Positions 7,733 through 17,028 of a stretch of DNA of 64,000 bases are shown here, one piece after another. The first letter of the stretch is position 1; every line of letters starts with the position of its first letter. The position numbers and the translations under genes were made by a program. Origin of the DNA: Pseudoalteromonas sp049257235 (GTDB lineage Bacteria; Pseudomonadota; Gammaproteobacteria; Enterobacterales; Alteromonadaceae); assembly GCF_049257235.1 (NCBI RefSeq), contig NZ_JBMMUF010000003.1, positions 62,001 through 126,000 on the forward strand. The letters are read 5' to 3'. A model generated the notes under the pieces. The model ran no database searches. It was given only the letters and a program-made list of their open reading frames with translations, and had not been told where the DNA came from.

Positions 7733-10150
7733 CTAGCGCGGCAACGTTTTTAAAATATCAGCGAATACACCCGCAGCAGTCACTTCTGCACCGGCACCAT
7801 AGCCACGGATCACAAATGGTTTTGGCTGGTAGTAGGCACTGAGAATAGCCAGTGCATTTTCCCCGTCACGGATATCATACAGTGCATGCGCGTTATCAAC
7901 AGCCTCTATGCCGACTCGGCAACGACCATTGTCGATGCTTCCCACATAGCGAAGTACTTTGCCTTGTGCTTTTGCTGAATTAACCTTGTCGGCAAAATCT
8001 GCATCTAACTCGGGGAGCTTGGCCATAAACTCATCCACATTAAGGCCCTCTGCAAAGCCCTCTGGCAATACTGACTCAACCTCAATATCATCAAGCTCTA
8101 ATTCAAGCCCTGACTCACGCGCGATGATCAATAGCTTACGCGCTACATCTGTGCCCGATAAATCATCGCGAGGGTCAGGCTCAGTGAAGCCATTTTCTTT
8201 TGCCTTGTTGGTCGCATCTGACAAACTCAAACCATCGCCAATAACACCAAACATATAGGACAAAGAACCAGATAAAATACCGCTGAAGTGCAATAGTTCA
8301 TCCCCTGCACCAAACAATGACTGCAAATTATCGAGCACAGGCAACCCTGCACCTACGTTGGTTTCATACAAAAAGCGTCGATTGTTTTTCTGCGCCGCTT
8401 GCTGCAATTCGTAGTAATAGGCCATTGAGCTGGTGTTGGCTTTTTTATTCGCTGCCACAACGTGGAAGCCAGCATTTAAGAAATCTCGGTATTGTGCTGC
8501 GAGTTTACCCGACGAACTACAGTCAACAATGACTGGATTGATGAGGTGGTTTTGCTTCACAAATTGCTCTACCAGTTTAAGGTCAAACGGTTGCGAGCAA
8601 CTTTGTAAGTCGTTTTGCCAGTTATTAAGGTTAACCTCATCGCTATTTAGCAATAACTGGCGAGAGTTAGCGATGCCTCTGACTTTGAGCTTAATATTAC
8701 GCTCTTTAAGCCACTTTTGTTGCTTTTGCACTTGCGCCAACAGCTCACTACCAACCAAACCACAGCCCAATAAGAACACATCAATAGATGGGATGTGGGT
8801 GAAGAAATTTTCATGACACACTTTCACCGCATCATTGCATAACTCCCCGTCAACTACGGCTGAAATTGAGCTCTCCGTTGAATCTTGAGCAATGGCCACG
8901 ATATTGACCTGAGCTTGCGCTAATGAAGCGAAGAATTTAGCAGCAAGGCCTTTGTGGGCACGCATGTTATCACCCACCAAAGTAACGATAGCGAGATTGC
9001 GTTGTACTTGTACAGGTTCGATGATGCCTGCTTTGGCCTCTAGTTCAAACGCTGTTTCCAACGCTTTAAGTGCCAAAGATAAATCATGCTGGTGTACACA
9101 GAAGCTGATGCTAAATTCACAACTAGATTGGGTGATCATAACGATAGAGACATTGTCTGCGGCTAACGCTGTAAACACTTTCGCTGCCATACCGACTTTC
9201 CCTTTCATACCTGGGCCGGATACTGTCAACATGGCAAGGTCTTGTAAGCTCGATAAGGCTTTTACCGGCTCTGACGATAATTGCTCATCGCTGATTAATG
9301 AACCAGGTAGCTTGGGGTCATGGGTATTTTTAATTTCACATGGTACGCCCGCTTTGGCACAGGGAACAATGGTTTTCGGATGCAACACTTTCGCCCCGAA
9401 GTACGATAGTTCCATGGCTTCTTTATAGGATAAAAAGTCCACCTTCTGAGCGCTTTTGATGTAGCGAGGATCGGCACTGTATACACCATCTACGTCTGTC
9501 CAAATTTGGCATACATCAGCCTCTAAACAGGCCGCAGCCACTGCGGCTGAATAATCAGAGCCATTGCGCCCAAGCGTTGTTAATTCACCATTTTCGTTAG
9601 CACCGGTAAACCCAGGCATAATACTTACGCGCGCGGGGTTGGCGCTTAAATACTGCTGAAAACGCACTTTCGATGCATCTAAATCAACTTCAGCATCCAG
9701 ATACCCGCCGTGTGAGCAAATCACCTTCTCAGCACTGAGATAATGCGCCCCCAAATCCCTAAGCAAGGCTTGCATCAGTGCCACACTTACGCGCTCACCA
9801 AAGCTGATCACATACGCCATCACTGAGTCAGGACACTGCCCTAGCAACGCCACTCCATCGAGCTTTTTCCTAAGTGCATCAAAGTCAGGCCAGTGCTCAG
9901 GCTGTGATGCCGTGGCACTGACTTCGCTTTTCAAGCGCTCACTGCGCTCAACGAGTTCTTGCCATGCCTGCTCGAAACTAGCACCTGACTGCGCTTGTTC
10001 CACCAGGCTAACGAGACTGTCTGTCATACCACCTGGCGCTGACAACACCAATAACATTTGCTCTTTTAGTTCACCTCTGACGATGTCACTGACTTGCTGC
10101 AAACAGCGCGCATCAGCAAGCGACGAGCCTCCGAATTTTAATACCTGCAT
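7733..10150 (-). CDS. thrA: Bifunctional aspartokinase I / homoserine dehydrogenase I
   Basis: 805 residues. The N-terminal aspartokinase domain (1 to about 280) opens with VLKFGGSSLAD. It is followed by ACT-type regulatory domains (about 310-460), which in this enzyme bind threonine. The C-terminal homoserine dehydrogenase (about 465-805) has a nucleotide-binding GCGLVGSELL and the NVGAGLPVL segment. The enzyme controls the first and third steps from aspartate to threonine. GAGGAAG precedes the ATG. Upstream lie a threonine/isoleucine-rich leader peptide and an attenuator, so expression should respond to charged tRNA levels. Confidence 0.97.
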   Translation of the reverse strand: MQVLKFGGSSLADARCLQQVSDIVRGELKEQMLLVLSAPGGMTDSLVSLVEQAQSGASFEQAWQELVERSERLKSEVSATASQPEHWPDFDALRKKLDGVALLGQCPDSVMAYVISFGERVSVALMQALLRDLGAHYLSAEKVICSHGGYLDAEVDLDASKVRFQQYLSANPARVSIMPGFTGANENGELTTLGRNGSDYSAAVAAACLEADVCQIWTDVDGVYSADPRYIKSAQKVDFLSYKEAMELSYFGAKVLHPKTIVPCAKAGVPCEIKNTHDPKLPGSLISDEQLSSEPVKALSSLQDLAMLTVSGPGMKGKVGMAAKVFTALAADNVSIVMITQSSCEFSISFCVHQHDLSLALKALETAFELEAKAGIIEPVQVQRNLAIVTLVGDNMRAHKGLAAKFFASLAQAQVNIVAIAQDSTESSISAVVDGELCNDAVKVCHENFFTHIPSIDVFLLGCGLVGSELLAQVQKQQKWLKERNIKLKVRGIANSRQLLLNSDEVNLNNWQNDLQSCSQPFDLKLVEQFVKQNHLINPVIVDCSSSGKLAAQYRDFLNAGFHVVAANKKANTSSMAYYYELQQAAQKNNRRFLYETNVGAGLPVLDNLQSLFGAGDELLHFSGILSGSLSYMFGVIGDGLSLSDATNKAKENGFTEPDPRDDLSGTDVARKLLIIARESGLELELDDIEVESVLPEGFAEGLNVDEFMAKLPELDADFADKVNSAKAQGKVLRYVGSIDNGRCRVGIEAVDNAHALYDIRDGENALAILSAYYQPKPFVIRGYGAGAEVTAAGVFADILKTLPR

Positions 10151-10212
10151 AACTTCCTCATTCCCCTAAAAACCCCATTTAAAACTGAGTGTGCTCAGAT
10201 AGGCGAAGAGCC

Positions 10213-10250
10213 AAAAAAAAAGCCTATGCTGTTTAGCATAGGCCTTTTTT
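10213..10250 (-). terminator. thr operon attenuator (intrinsic terminator)
   Basis: On the minus strand, GGCCTATGCT and AGCATAGGCT form a 9-10 bp stem with a 4-base loop, followed by nine T residues. It lies between the thrL stop codon and the thrA start, the position expected for an attenuator that forms when the ribosome finishes the leader peptide. Confidence 0.9.
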
Positions 10251-10274
10251 ATATCTGCGCACTGACCCATGCCA

Positions 10275-10334
10275 CTATCCACTAAGGATGATGGTTGTAA
10301 TAATGGTGGTCAGTGTTACGTAATTTGTTTTCAT
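10275..10334 (-). CDS. thrL: thr operon leader peptide
   Basis: A 19-residue open frame, MKTNYVTLTTIITTIILSG, contains six Thr and four Ile, mostly in one block (TLTTIITTII). This is the composition of the E. coli ThrL control peptide. Ribosome stalling at these codons, when threonyl- or isoleucyl-tRNA is scarce, would prevent formation of the terminator at 10213-10250 and allow thrABC transcription. No strong Shine-Dalgarno sequence is visible. Too short for standard gene callers. Confidence 0.9.
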   Translation of the reverse strand: MKTNYVTLTTIITTIILSG

Positions 10335-10375
10335 GCTTGTTAGACTGCCCGAAAATGACCTTTGCTGTCAACCGC

Positions 10376-10404
10376 AAAATAAAAGATTAATTATGCCATT
10401 TGAA
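10376..10404 (-). promoter_or_regulatory. Candidate thrLABC promoter
   Basis: Minus-strand TTCAAA at 10404-10399 and TATTTT at 10381-10376 are separated by 17 bases. Transcription would begin about 35 bases before thrL. A better -35 (TTGACA at 10371-10366) has no matching -10 at a suitable distance. Confidence 0.35.
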
Positions 10405-10809
10405 CATTTCTTATATCACCCAAAGATAAAATTATGCAGAGACACTTACCTATTAAGGTTACAGAACTACGTAAGCATGGTAGGCATGCGAAGAATTATC
10501 ACTAAACCTTCTCACTGTGCATGACGGTCACCATTGTCGCAGTACACACTAGTTACTTTTTAACGTATCACTTAATAAAGGATGGTTATTCCATATTCAG
10601 TATACTTTAGGGGTACAAATTGATACTTATTTAACTGCGATTAATAGCGCTATATTTTGTTAATCTCTCCCCTTTAAGCTATTATTTTATTTATTTTTTC
10701 ATGATCCTTCGCTACCTTAGTGTTAGGGTTGTTTCGGTGAAAAAGAATAAAAATATACAATTAACGCATTCATACCATTTTTTGTGATTTATCAGGGCCA
10801 AGTACGCGC
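10405..10809. other. Intergenic region upstream of thrL and the sensor kinase
   Basis: About 400 bp of AT-rich DNA between divergent genes. It must carry the kinase promoter. I saw no supported ORF, strong palindrome or repeat. Confidence 0.5.
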
Positions 10810-12570
10810 ATGTTGCACAATAGTTTGTCTAAAAAACTGCTAACCAATGTTTTATCCGTGTACTTTGTACTCACTTTTATTGTCACGTGCGGTCAAGTCT
10901 TTGCTGAGTACTTCAATACTAAAAGTTACATCCGCGATGAATTGCAAACGCTGCAAAAAACGTTCAGTGGCAGTTTGACTCGCGCAATTTGGGAATTGAA
11001 CACAGATCAAAGCGTCACCATCGCAGAGGGTCTTATCGCCATCCCAATGGTTGAGGGCATCATAGTACGTGACGACAGCGGGGAGGTTATTTCCCAATTA
11101 GGCCGCTCACTGGATATACGCGAGCTCTACTCGCAGCAACTGGTGCAAGACGCATCAATCATTGAAGACACCCCATCTGGGCTATTCGGTTATACCTTTC
11201 CTCTTATTTTTGAATTCTCTGGTCGTGCGACACAAGTTGGTGATGTCACGCTATTTTCAAGCCGTGATGTCGTTGTCAGCCGCATCATAGTGTCAATTTA
11301 CCTGCTAGTCGGTAATGCCATGATCAAAACAGCATTCTTAATCTTGCTGTTTTTGTTAGCCTTTAGAAAACACCTTACCTCGCCGCTGAGGCAGCTTACT
11401 GAGCAAATTGAATCTATCGAGCTCGATGACCTAGAAGGCACCCATATTGAGCTCAAGGGACAAGAACAGAACGAATTAAACGTTATGGCTCAAGCATTTA
11501 ACAACCTAATCAATAAAGTAGTTGAGTACCGAAATAAGCTAGAGTTAACTCAAAATGAGCTTATTAAAAGCAACGAAAAGCTAGACCAACAAAACATCAT
11601 GCTTGAGCAGGAAGTCGCGCGTAAAACCTCGAATCTAAGCCAAGCTATGATGGATTTACAGCAGCAAAAATATGAGCTTGAGAAGCAAAAGCTAAACCTC
11701 ACAGAAGAAATTGAGTTACGACGTCATACGGAGCAAGAGTTACTGACCAAGCAAAGCGAAATGCAACGCTACGTTGATGAACTAAATCTGGCGCAGGAGC
11801 GCTTATTAGGCTCTGAAAAAATGGCAGCTTTGGGTGGCTTGGTAGCGGGTATCACGCACGACATCAATACCCCTGTGGGCATTGGTGTGACCGCCACTTC
11901 TTTCTTACAAGAACGTCTTAATGCTGTTGAGCAGGCCTACGTTAATAAAACGCTCTCTCCTAAAGAACTAGAAGAGTTTATTCAAGACGCAAAACAAAGC
12001 GCTGCGTTACTCACCAGTAACTTAGACAGAGCCTCTGAGCTCGTTGCGAGTTTCAAACAAATAGCCGTTGACCAGGCTAGTGAAGCAGTACGCACCATTA
12101 ACTTTAAAGAGTATTTAGGTGAAGTTATCCGTTCATTACACCCTAAACTCAAGAAAACAAAGCATGATATCACCATTAATTGCCCAGACGACTTAGTGTT
12201 AAACCTGCCTGCAGGTGCTATCAGCCAGATCTTTACTAACCTCATCATGAACTCACTGATTCACGGTTTTGAGGGGATCACTCAGGGCAACATCAGCATT
12301 GACGTCACAGAGCGAGACGGTCGCGTACTGATCATCTACAAAGACGATGGTCGTGGGGTTAATGCCGAGCAGCTCGATAAATTGTTCGACCCCTTCTTCA
12401 CAACGAAGCGTGACCAAGGTGGCAGTGGTTTAGGCACCCACATAACCTTTAACTTGGTAAAACAAACACTTGGTGGTGATATCGAGGTGAGCAGTGAGCC
12501 AAATGAAGGCTTACAGTATATGATCACGATTCCAAAAGACATGCCAAAGCCAATGCAAATGTTTAATTAG
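10810..12570 (+). CDS. Membrane sensor histidine kinase, orphan
   Basis: 586 residues. A first membrane helix (about 15-32) and a second (about 160-185) enclose a periplasmic sensor region. A HAMP linker (about 190-245), a long coiled coil (about 245-345), the phosphoacceptor H box GGLVAGITHDINTPVG (about residue 350) and an HATPase domain follow, with N box FTNLIMNSLIHGFEG and G boxes DDGRG and GGSGLG. The protein autophosphorylates on the histidine and signals to an unknown regulator. No response regulator gene is next to it. The ATG has only a weak ribosome-binding site. Confidence 0.93.
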   Translation: MLHNSLSKKLLTNVLSVYFVLTFIVTCGQVFAEYFNTKSYIRDELQTLQKTFSGSLTRAIWELNTDQSVTIAEGLIAIPMVEGIIVRDDSGEVISQLGRSLDIRELYSQQLVQDASIIEDTPSGLFGYTFPLIFEFSGRATQVGDVTLFSSRDVVVSRIIVSIYLLVGNAMIKTAFLILLFLLAFRKHLTSPLRQLTEQIESIELDDLEGTHIELKGQEQNELNVMAQAFNNLINKVVEYRNKLELTQNELIKSNEKLDQQNIMLEQEVARKTSNLSQAMMDLQQQKYELEKQKLNLTEEIELRRHTEQELLTKQSEMQRYVDELNLAQERLLGSEKMAALGGLVAGITHDINTPVGIGVTATSFLQERLNAVEQAYVNKTLSPKELEEFIQDAKQSAALLTSNLDRASELVASFKQIAVDQASEAVRTINFKEYLGEVIRSLHPKLKKTKHDITINCPDDLVLNLPAGAISQIFTNLIMNSLIHGFEGITQGNISIDVTERDGRVLIIYKDDGRGVNAEQLDKLFDPFFTTKRDQGGSGLGTHITFNLVKQTLGGDIEVSSEPNEGLQYMITIPKDMPKPMQMFN

Positions 12571-12638
12571 CGCTATGACTCCTGTTATGATGACGCCACA
12601 ATAATATTGCGCATGATGCGCTCCATGGAAGTATATTT

Positions 12639-13547
12639 ATGTGGTTTAGTAACTTAATTTGTTACCGCTTTAAACAAGACATTAGTTATCAACAAGAAGA
12701 CTTTGAAAAAGCCCTCGAGCAAGACTTATTTCGCCCATGTGGTAATCAAGATCTCCACACCTTCGGCTGGACGAAAGCGCTTGGCAAACATGGCCAAACT
12801 CTGAGCCACTTCTCAAAAAATACCATCTTAGTATGCGCAAAGCGCGAAGAGAAAGTGCTTCCTGCAGCCGTAGTCAATGAAATGGTTCAAGAGAAAGTTG
12901 ACCTACTTGAAGCTCAAGAAAACCGTCGCGTTGCGAAGAAAGAAAAAGACGAACTCAAAGAAAATATTCTCAACATGTTACTGCCGCAGGCCTTTAAAAA
13001 ATCAAGCCTGCAATTTGCGTTTATCGATATGGAAAACGGCTGGGTCGTCGTAAATAGCGCAAGCTTTAACAAAGCTGAAGAGCTGTTGGCACTGCTACGT
13101 AAGTCACTTGGCACCTTGCCGGTGGTACCTGCATTTGCAAACTATGATTTGGGACTATTTCTAACCAGTTGGTTAAAAGATTTTAACGCGCCAGAAGGTT
13201 TTGCTATTGGCTTAGACGCTGAGCTTCAAGAGCCTGAAGACAGTGGCGCGCAAGTTAAGCTCAAAGGACACGACCTATCAAGTGAAGAGGTTAAAAACCA
13301 CCTCGACAATGGTAAAGAAGTCACTAAGTTAGCACTGGAGTATCAAGAGCGTATTAAGTTCATTCTGCAAAACGACGGCTCGATTAAGCGTGTGAATTAT
13401 GCTGATGTACTTAAAGAAGAAAATGCGGATATTCCAAAAGAAGATATGGCAGTAAAACTGGATGCGGACTTCATCCTCGCTTCAGAAGAAATTAAAGAGC
13501 TCCTCGAAGCACTGACGAGCTATTTAGGTGACTCAGAAGACCTGTAG
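12639..13547 (+). CDS. rdgC: Recombination-associated protein RdgC
   Basis: 302 residues, matching the E. coli protein in size. The N-terminus MWFSNLICYRF and the segment PCGNQDLHTFGWTKALGKHG are characteristic. RdgC forms a ring-shaped dimer that binds double-stranded DNA and restrains RecA; this comes from family knowledge. GGAAG precedes the ATG. It is transcribed with the upstream kinase or from its own promoter, and a terminator follows it. Confidence 0.96.
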   Translation: MWFSNLICYRFKQDISYQQEDFEKALEQDLFRPCGNQDLHTFGWTKALGKHGQTLSHFSKNTILVCAKREEKVLPAAVVNEMVQEKVDLLEAQENRRVAKKEKDELKENILNMLLPQAFKKSSLQFAFIDMENGWVVVNSASFNKAEELLALLRKSLGTLPVVPAFANYDLGLFLTSWLKDFNAPEGFAIGLDAELQEPEDSGAQVKLKGHDLSSEEVKNHLDNGKEVTKLALEYQERIKFILQNDGSIKRVNYADVLKEENADIPKEDMAVKLDADFILASEEIKELLEALTSYLGDSEDL

Positions 13548-13552
13548 TGTGT

Positions 13553-13582
13553 AAAAAAGAGCCTCCGTTGAGGCTCTTTTTG
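13553..13582. terminator. Bidirectional intrinsic terminator
   Basis: AGAGCCTC and GAGGCTCT arms with an A-run before and a T-run after, between convergent rdgC and the HDOD gene. Confidence 0.88.
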
Positions 13583-13603
13583 CTTATTTAACTTAAGGTG
13601 CCT

Positions 13604-14443
13604 TTAGCTAAAGACACTGCGCATATCTTTAACCATATCTTGATAATCTGTATCGGCAAAAAGCTCTACTGAAGGAATAATACCTTTATCAACATAAACT
13701 TGCAGTGCAGCTTCTTTATCGGAGACTTGTAAGATCCCTTCCATGATCGCGCCCATACGTACAAAATCAACAAAATCAATTTCTTCAGGACGGTAGGTTG
13801 GATCAGACCAGTTCTTAGCCACCGCTACAAACTCGTCTGAGAAATCCCATGCAGTAAGGATAGCGGCACCAATTCGACCGGCAAGCTTTTGAATGGCATG
13901 CGCTAGGAAACTCGGATTGGCAAACACCTCTGGGTGCTTTTCCGCTTCAGTCAAAATGGGCAAGATACCTATGTTATAGGTCAGCGACGCCAGTGTAATA
14001 GTCTCGGTATTAATAATTTCATGGCGCTGCAGTTCACGAAATTTTTTAACCAGCACCATGGCATGGCAGGCCACACGAATAGTCTTCAACCATGCTTTGT
14101 CCATATACCCCTTAATGAGGTCATTTTGAGAAACAAACAGCTGTTCCATAGCCATAGCAGTGGCAATATTCTTAATCTGGCGTAAACCGATACGCGTTAC
14201 AGCTTGGTTAATTGTGGTGACCTTTACCGAACGACTCATAAGGGCACTGTTAGCGACTTTAATCATCCGAGCCGACAATGCTGGGTCTGTTGCAATGACA
14301 TCAGCCATCGTATGCAAAGTGATATCTGGGTCATCTGCGCTGTTACGCACCTTCAATGCCACCTCTGGTAATGTTGGCAAAACCAAGGTGTCGTTGTTTA
14401 TTCTGTCAACCAGTATGGTCAGCAAGGCATTTTCTGTGGACAT
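13604..14443 (-). CDS. HDOD domain protein
   Basis: 279 residues, nearly all HDOD domain. LPTLPEVALKVRNSADDPD opens the domain and ATDPALSARMIKVANSALM continues it. The catalytic His-Asp pair of true HD phosphohydrolases is absent: the matching place reads LTYNIGILP, as expected for HDOD proteins, which act as signalling scaffolds rather than enzymes. AAGGA lies 11 bases before the ATG. It is a single gene. Its target pathway cannot be told from the context. Confidence 0.92.
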   Translation of the reverse strand: MSTENALLTILVDRINNDTLVLPTLPEVALKVRNSADDPDITLHTMADVIATDPALSARMIKVANSALMSRSVKVTTINQAVTRIGLRQIKNIATAMAMEQLFVSQNDLIKGYMDKAWLKTIRVACHAMVLVKKFRELQRHEIINTETITLASLTYNIGILPILTEAEKHPEVFANPSFLAHAIQKLAGRIGAAILTAWDFSDEFVAVAKNWSDPTYRPEEIDFVDFVRMGAIMEGILQVSDKEAALQVYVDKGIIPSVELFADTDYQDMVKDMRSVFS

Positions 14444-14775
14444 TCTCGAACGTATCCTTCTGTCAGCGGCTTAATTGCACAACGCTGTTATGTTCTTAAA
14501 TATAAACTATAAGTTACCGATAAAGTTTAGAAAGTGATAGCGTAAATGCCTATTAATTTACAAAAATTCTTTATCCCATAACATTTTTTACCATTGTCAG
14601 CACTCAGGTAAATTGGTTAAATTAATCAAATACATTGAGGGCACAAGAACAAATAAACCACATTCACTGTGATTTATTTGCATCCCCTCTTTTGAGACTC
14701 CAATAACTACAAATTTGCGCAAAGGTGTCTATATGGCATGTCACTTCATTATTTGCGCCGCCAACAAGGAAACCC
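14444..14775. other. Intergenic region with a stable hairpin
   Basis: 332 bp between divergent genes. At 14650-14680, CAAATAAA and TTTATTTG, continued inward by CAC/GTG, form a stem with one mismatch and a 7-base loop. It has no T-run and lies about 95 bases before the peptidase start, so it may be an operator or a 5' UTR structure. Nothing else was recognised. Confidence 0.6.
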
Positions 14776-16467
14776 ATGAGTAAATTAACTAAAATCTCTC
14801 ACGCTTTAATGATAGCAGGTGTATTCACTCTTAGCGCTTGCTCTAAGCAGCCAGAACAAACAGCAAGCGATGTACAAGTTAAAGAAAAGGCGAAAACCAG
14901 CATCGAGCTTGTAAACATCGATGAGAACCGTTTAAACATTTACACCAACTTCGAGTTAAATACTGATTTATCTCACCTAAGCGGCAACCAGAAAAAAATG
15001 CTGTCTAAGCTTATTGATGCCTCAAAAATCATGGATGACTTATTCTGGCAACAAGCTTTTTCAGAGGATAAAGAAGCCTTCCTTGGGCAACTAGATAATG
15101 AAGATGTACGTCATTTTGCTGATATCAACTACGGTCCGTGGGACCGTTTGAATGGTGATCAAGTATTCCTTAGCGGCTTTGACGCCAAATCAGCAGGTGC
15201 GCAATTCTACCCAGCGGATATGACCAAAGAAGAATTAGAGGCTAGTGATGTTGCTGATAAAACAGGTCTTTACTCGCTAATCAAGCGCGATAACAAGGGC
15301 AAACTATACAGTGTCGCTTACTCTGAACATTACGCTCAAGAACTTCAAGCAGCAGCAAAATTGTTGCGTGAGGCGAGTGAACTGGCTGATGACAAAGAAT
15401 TCGCAAACTACTTGAGCATGCGTGCAGATGCACTTGTCAGTGATGATTATCAAGCGTCAGATTTTGCATGGATGGACATGAAAAACAATCCAATCGACGT
15501 GGTTATCGGCCCCATTGAAACGTATGAAGACCAATTATTTGGCTACCGAGCTGCGTTTGAGTCATATGTGCTTGTCAAAGACATGGCATGGAGCGAGCGA
15601 CTAGCCAAGTTCGCGCAGTTCTTACCTGAGCTACAAACAGGACTTCCTGTTGACGAGCAGTACAAGCAAGAAGTACCTGGCTCTGATGCAGATCTCAATG
15701 CCTACGATGTTATTTATTACGCAGGTCACTCTAATGCAGGCAGTAAAACCATTGCCATCAACCTGCCAAACGATGAGCAGGTACAACTTGAAAAGGGCAC
15801 GCGCCGTTTGCAGCTTAAAAACGCGATGCGCGCAAAATTCGACAAGATCTTAATGCCGATTGCAGCAGAGCTTATTGTTGCCGAACAGCGTAAACACATT
15901 ACCTTCGACGCGTTCTTTGCCAACACCATGTTCCATGAAGTGGCACACGGTTTAGGGATTAAAAACACCATTACTGGCAAAGGTACGGTGCGTCAGTCTT
16001 TACAAGAGCACGCAAGCGCTCTTGAAGAAGGTAAAGCTGACATTCTTGGCCTATATATGGTTGAGCAACTGCTTAAAAAAGGCGAAATCACTGAGGGCAC
16101 ACTTGAAGACTATTATGTAACCTTCATGGCGGGTATATTCCGTTCTGTTCGCTTTGGCGCATCAAGCGCTCATGGTAAAGCAAATATGATCCGCTTTAAC
16201 TTCTTCAAACAAGAAGGTGCATTCTCTAAAGATGAAAACGGGCTATACAAAGTAAACATGGATAAAATGGCCGCAGCAATGGAGAAGTTATCTCGTCTTA
16301 TCTTGACCTTACAAGGTGATGGTGACTACCAAAAAGTGGATCAGCTTGTTGCAACTATGGGGGATATCAAACCGGAACTTGCAGCAGACTTAGAGAAACT
16401 CAGCCAAGCCAACATTCCTGTAGATGTTCATTTCATTCAAGGGAAAAAAGTACTGGGCTTGCAATAA
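14776..16467 (+). CDS. Lipoprotein, M49 (dipeptidyl-peptidase III)-like zinc peptidase
   Basis: 563 residues from the ATG at 14776, chosen because AAGGAA lies just upstream and it gives a clean lipoprotein signal (lipobox LSAC near residue 22). A start at 14725 would hide the signal. The zinc motif is HEVAHG in FHEVAHGLG, an HExxH form of the HExxGH seen in classic DPP III, and the third ligand is probably in EEGKADILGLY about 50 residues later. The family cleaves peptides, so this is likely a membrane-anchored periplasmic peptidase. It is a single gene ended by a terminator. Confidence 0.85.
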   Translation: MSKLTKISHALMIAGVFTLSACSKQPEQTASDVQVKEKAKTSIELVNIDENRLNIYTNFELNTDLSHLSGNQKKMLSKLIDASKIMDDLFWQQAFSEDKEAFLGQLDNEDVRHFADINYGPWDRLNGDQVFLSGFDAKSAGAQFYPADMTKEELEASDVADKTGLYSLIKRDNKGKLYSVAYSEHYAQELQAAAKLLREASELADDKEFANYLSMRADALVSDDYQASDFAWMDMKNNPIDVVIGPIETYEDQLFGYRAAFESYVLVKDMAWSERLAKFAQFLPELQTGLPVDEQYKQEVPGSDADLNAYDVIYYAGHSNAGSKTIAINLPNDEQVQLEKGTRRLQLKNAMRAKFDKILMPIAAELIVAEQRKHITFDAFFANTMFHEVAHGLGIKNTITGKGTVRQSLQEHASALEEGKADILGLYMVEQLLKKGEITEGTLEDYYVTFMAGIFRSVRFGASSAHGKANMIRFNFFKQEGAFSKDENGLYKVNMDKMAAAMEKLSRLILTLQGDGDYQKVDQLVATMGDIKPELAADLEKLSQANIPVDVHFIQGKKVLGLQ

Positions 16468-16494
16468 GCGATAACGCTTGCAAACAATACATCC

Positions 16495-16526
16495 AAAAAA
16501 TAGCGCCTTCAGGCGCTATTTTTTAT
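16495..16526. terminator. Bidirectional intrinsic terminator
   Basis: AATAGCGCC and GGCGCTATT arms with A- and T-runs on either side. It ends the peptidase gene and, on the other strand, overlaps the last codons and stop of the VOC gene. Confidence 0.9.
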
Positions 16527-16905
16527 TGGTGCTCATCAAGCGTATTAAGGTTCCCTCTTGAGCGCGTACAAACGCAATCATTTGCCCTGCAATCAGCGTG
16601 GGCGGTGCATGAGGCTCCGCCCCTGCTTCAACGGCTCTAGCAAAACTTTCGGGCACATTTTCGCACTCAAAGCTCAGCTCAAATCCCAATGTAGGTTGCT
16701 TTGGATGGGAGCGAATGTATCCTTGGCGAAAATGAGACTGAGCGACAGCATGCGCGGCAAAGGCGATAACACATTGCCCGCAATCTAGCTCACCATAGGT
16801 GCCTTGTTCATCTATGTAAGCAGTTGATATGCCAAACGCTTGATAGTAGAAATCGAGTACTTCTTCGACATTATCTACAAAAATGGTCGTACCTATGCAT
16901 TCCAT
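16516..16905 (-). CDS. VOC (glyoxalase/bleomycin resistance) family protein
   Basis: 129 residues with the single-chain VOC layout: TTIFVDNVEEVLDFYYQAFG at the N-terminus and the second half-repeat from LGFELSFECENV. Such proteins bind metal and small molecules; the substrate cannot be told. Its stop codon lies inside the shared terminator hairpin, a compact arrangement. It is convergent with the peptidase gene and cytoplasmic. Confidence 0.88.
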   Translation of the reverse strand: MECIGTTIFVDNVEEVLDFYYQAFGISTAYIDEQGTYGELDCGQCVIAFAAHAVAQSHFRQGYIRSHPKQPTLGFELSFECENVPESFARAVEAGAEPHAPPTLIAGQMIAFVRAQEGTLIRLMSTNKK

Positions 16906-16992
16906 CTGATTGGTTTTCTCGCTAGGAAGATCAATGATTTAATTCAATTGCTAATACATTACAGCACAAGATTCACAGTTGGTAAAACAGAC

Positions 16993-17020
16993 AAAAAAAG
17001 AGCGCTGTGTAAGCGCTCTT
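16993..17020 (-). terminator. Intrinsic terminator after der
   Basis: Minus strand AAGAGCGCTT and AGCGCTCTT arms followed by seven T residues, just beyond the der stop. Confidence 0.88.
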
Positions 17021-17028
17021 CTTATTCA

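Noticed and set aside
10333..10524. 63-residue plus-strand frame upstream of the sensor kinase
   Set aside because: It overlaps the thr leader and promoter region on the other strand and has no ribosome-binding site.
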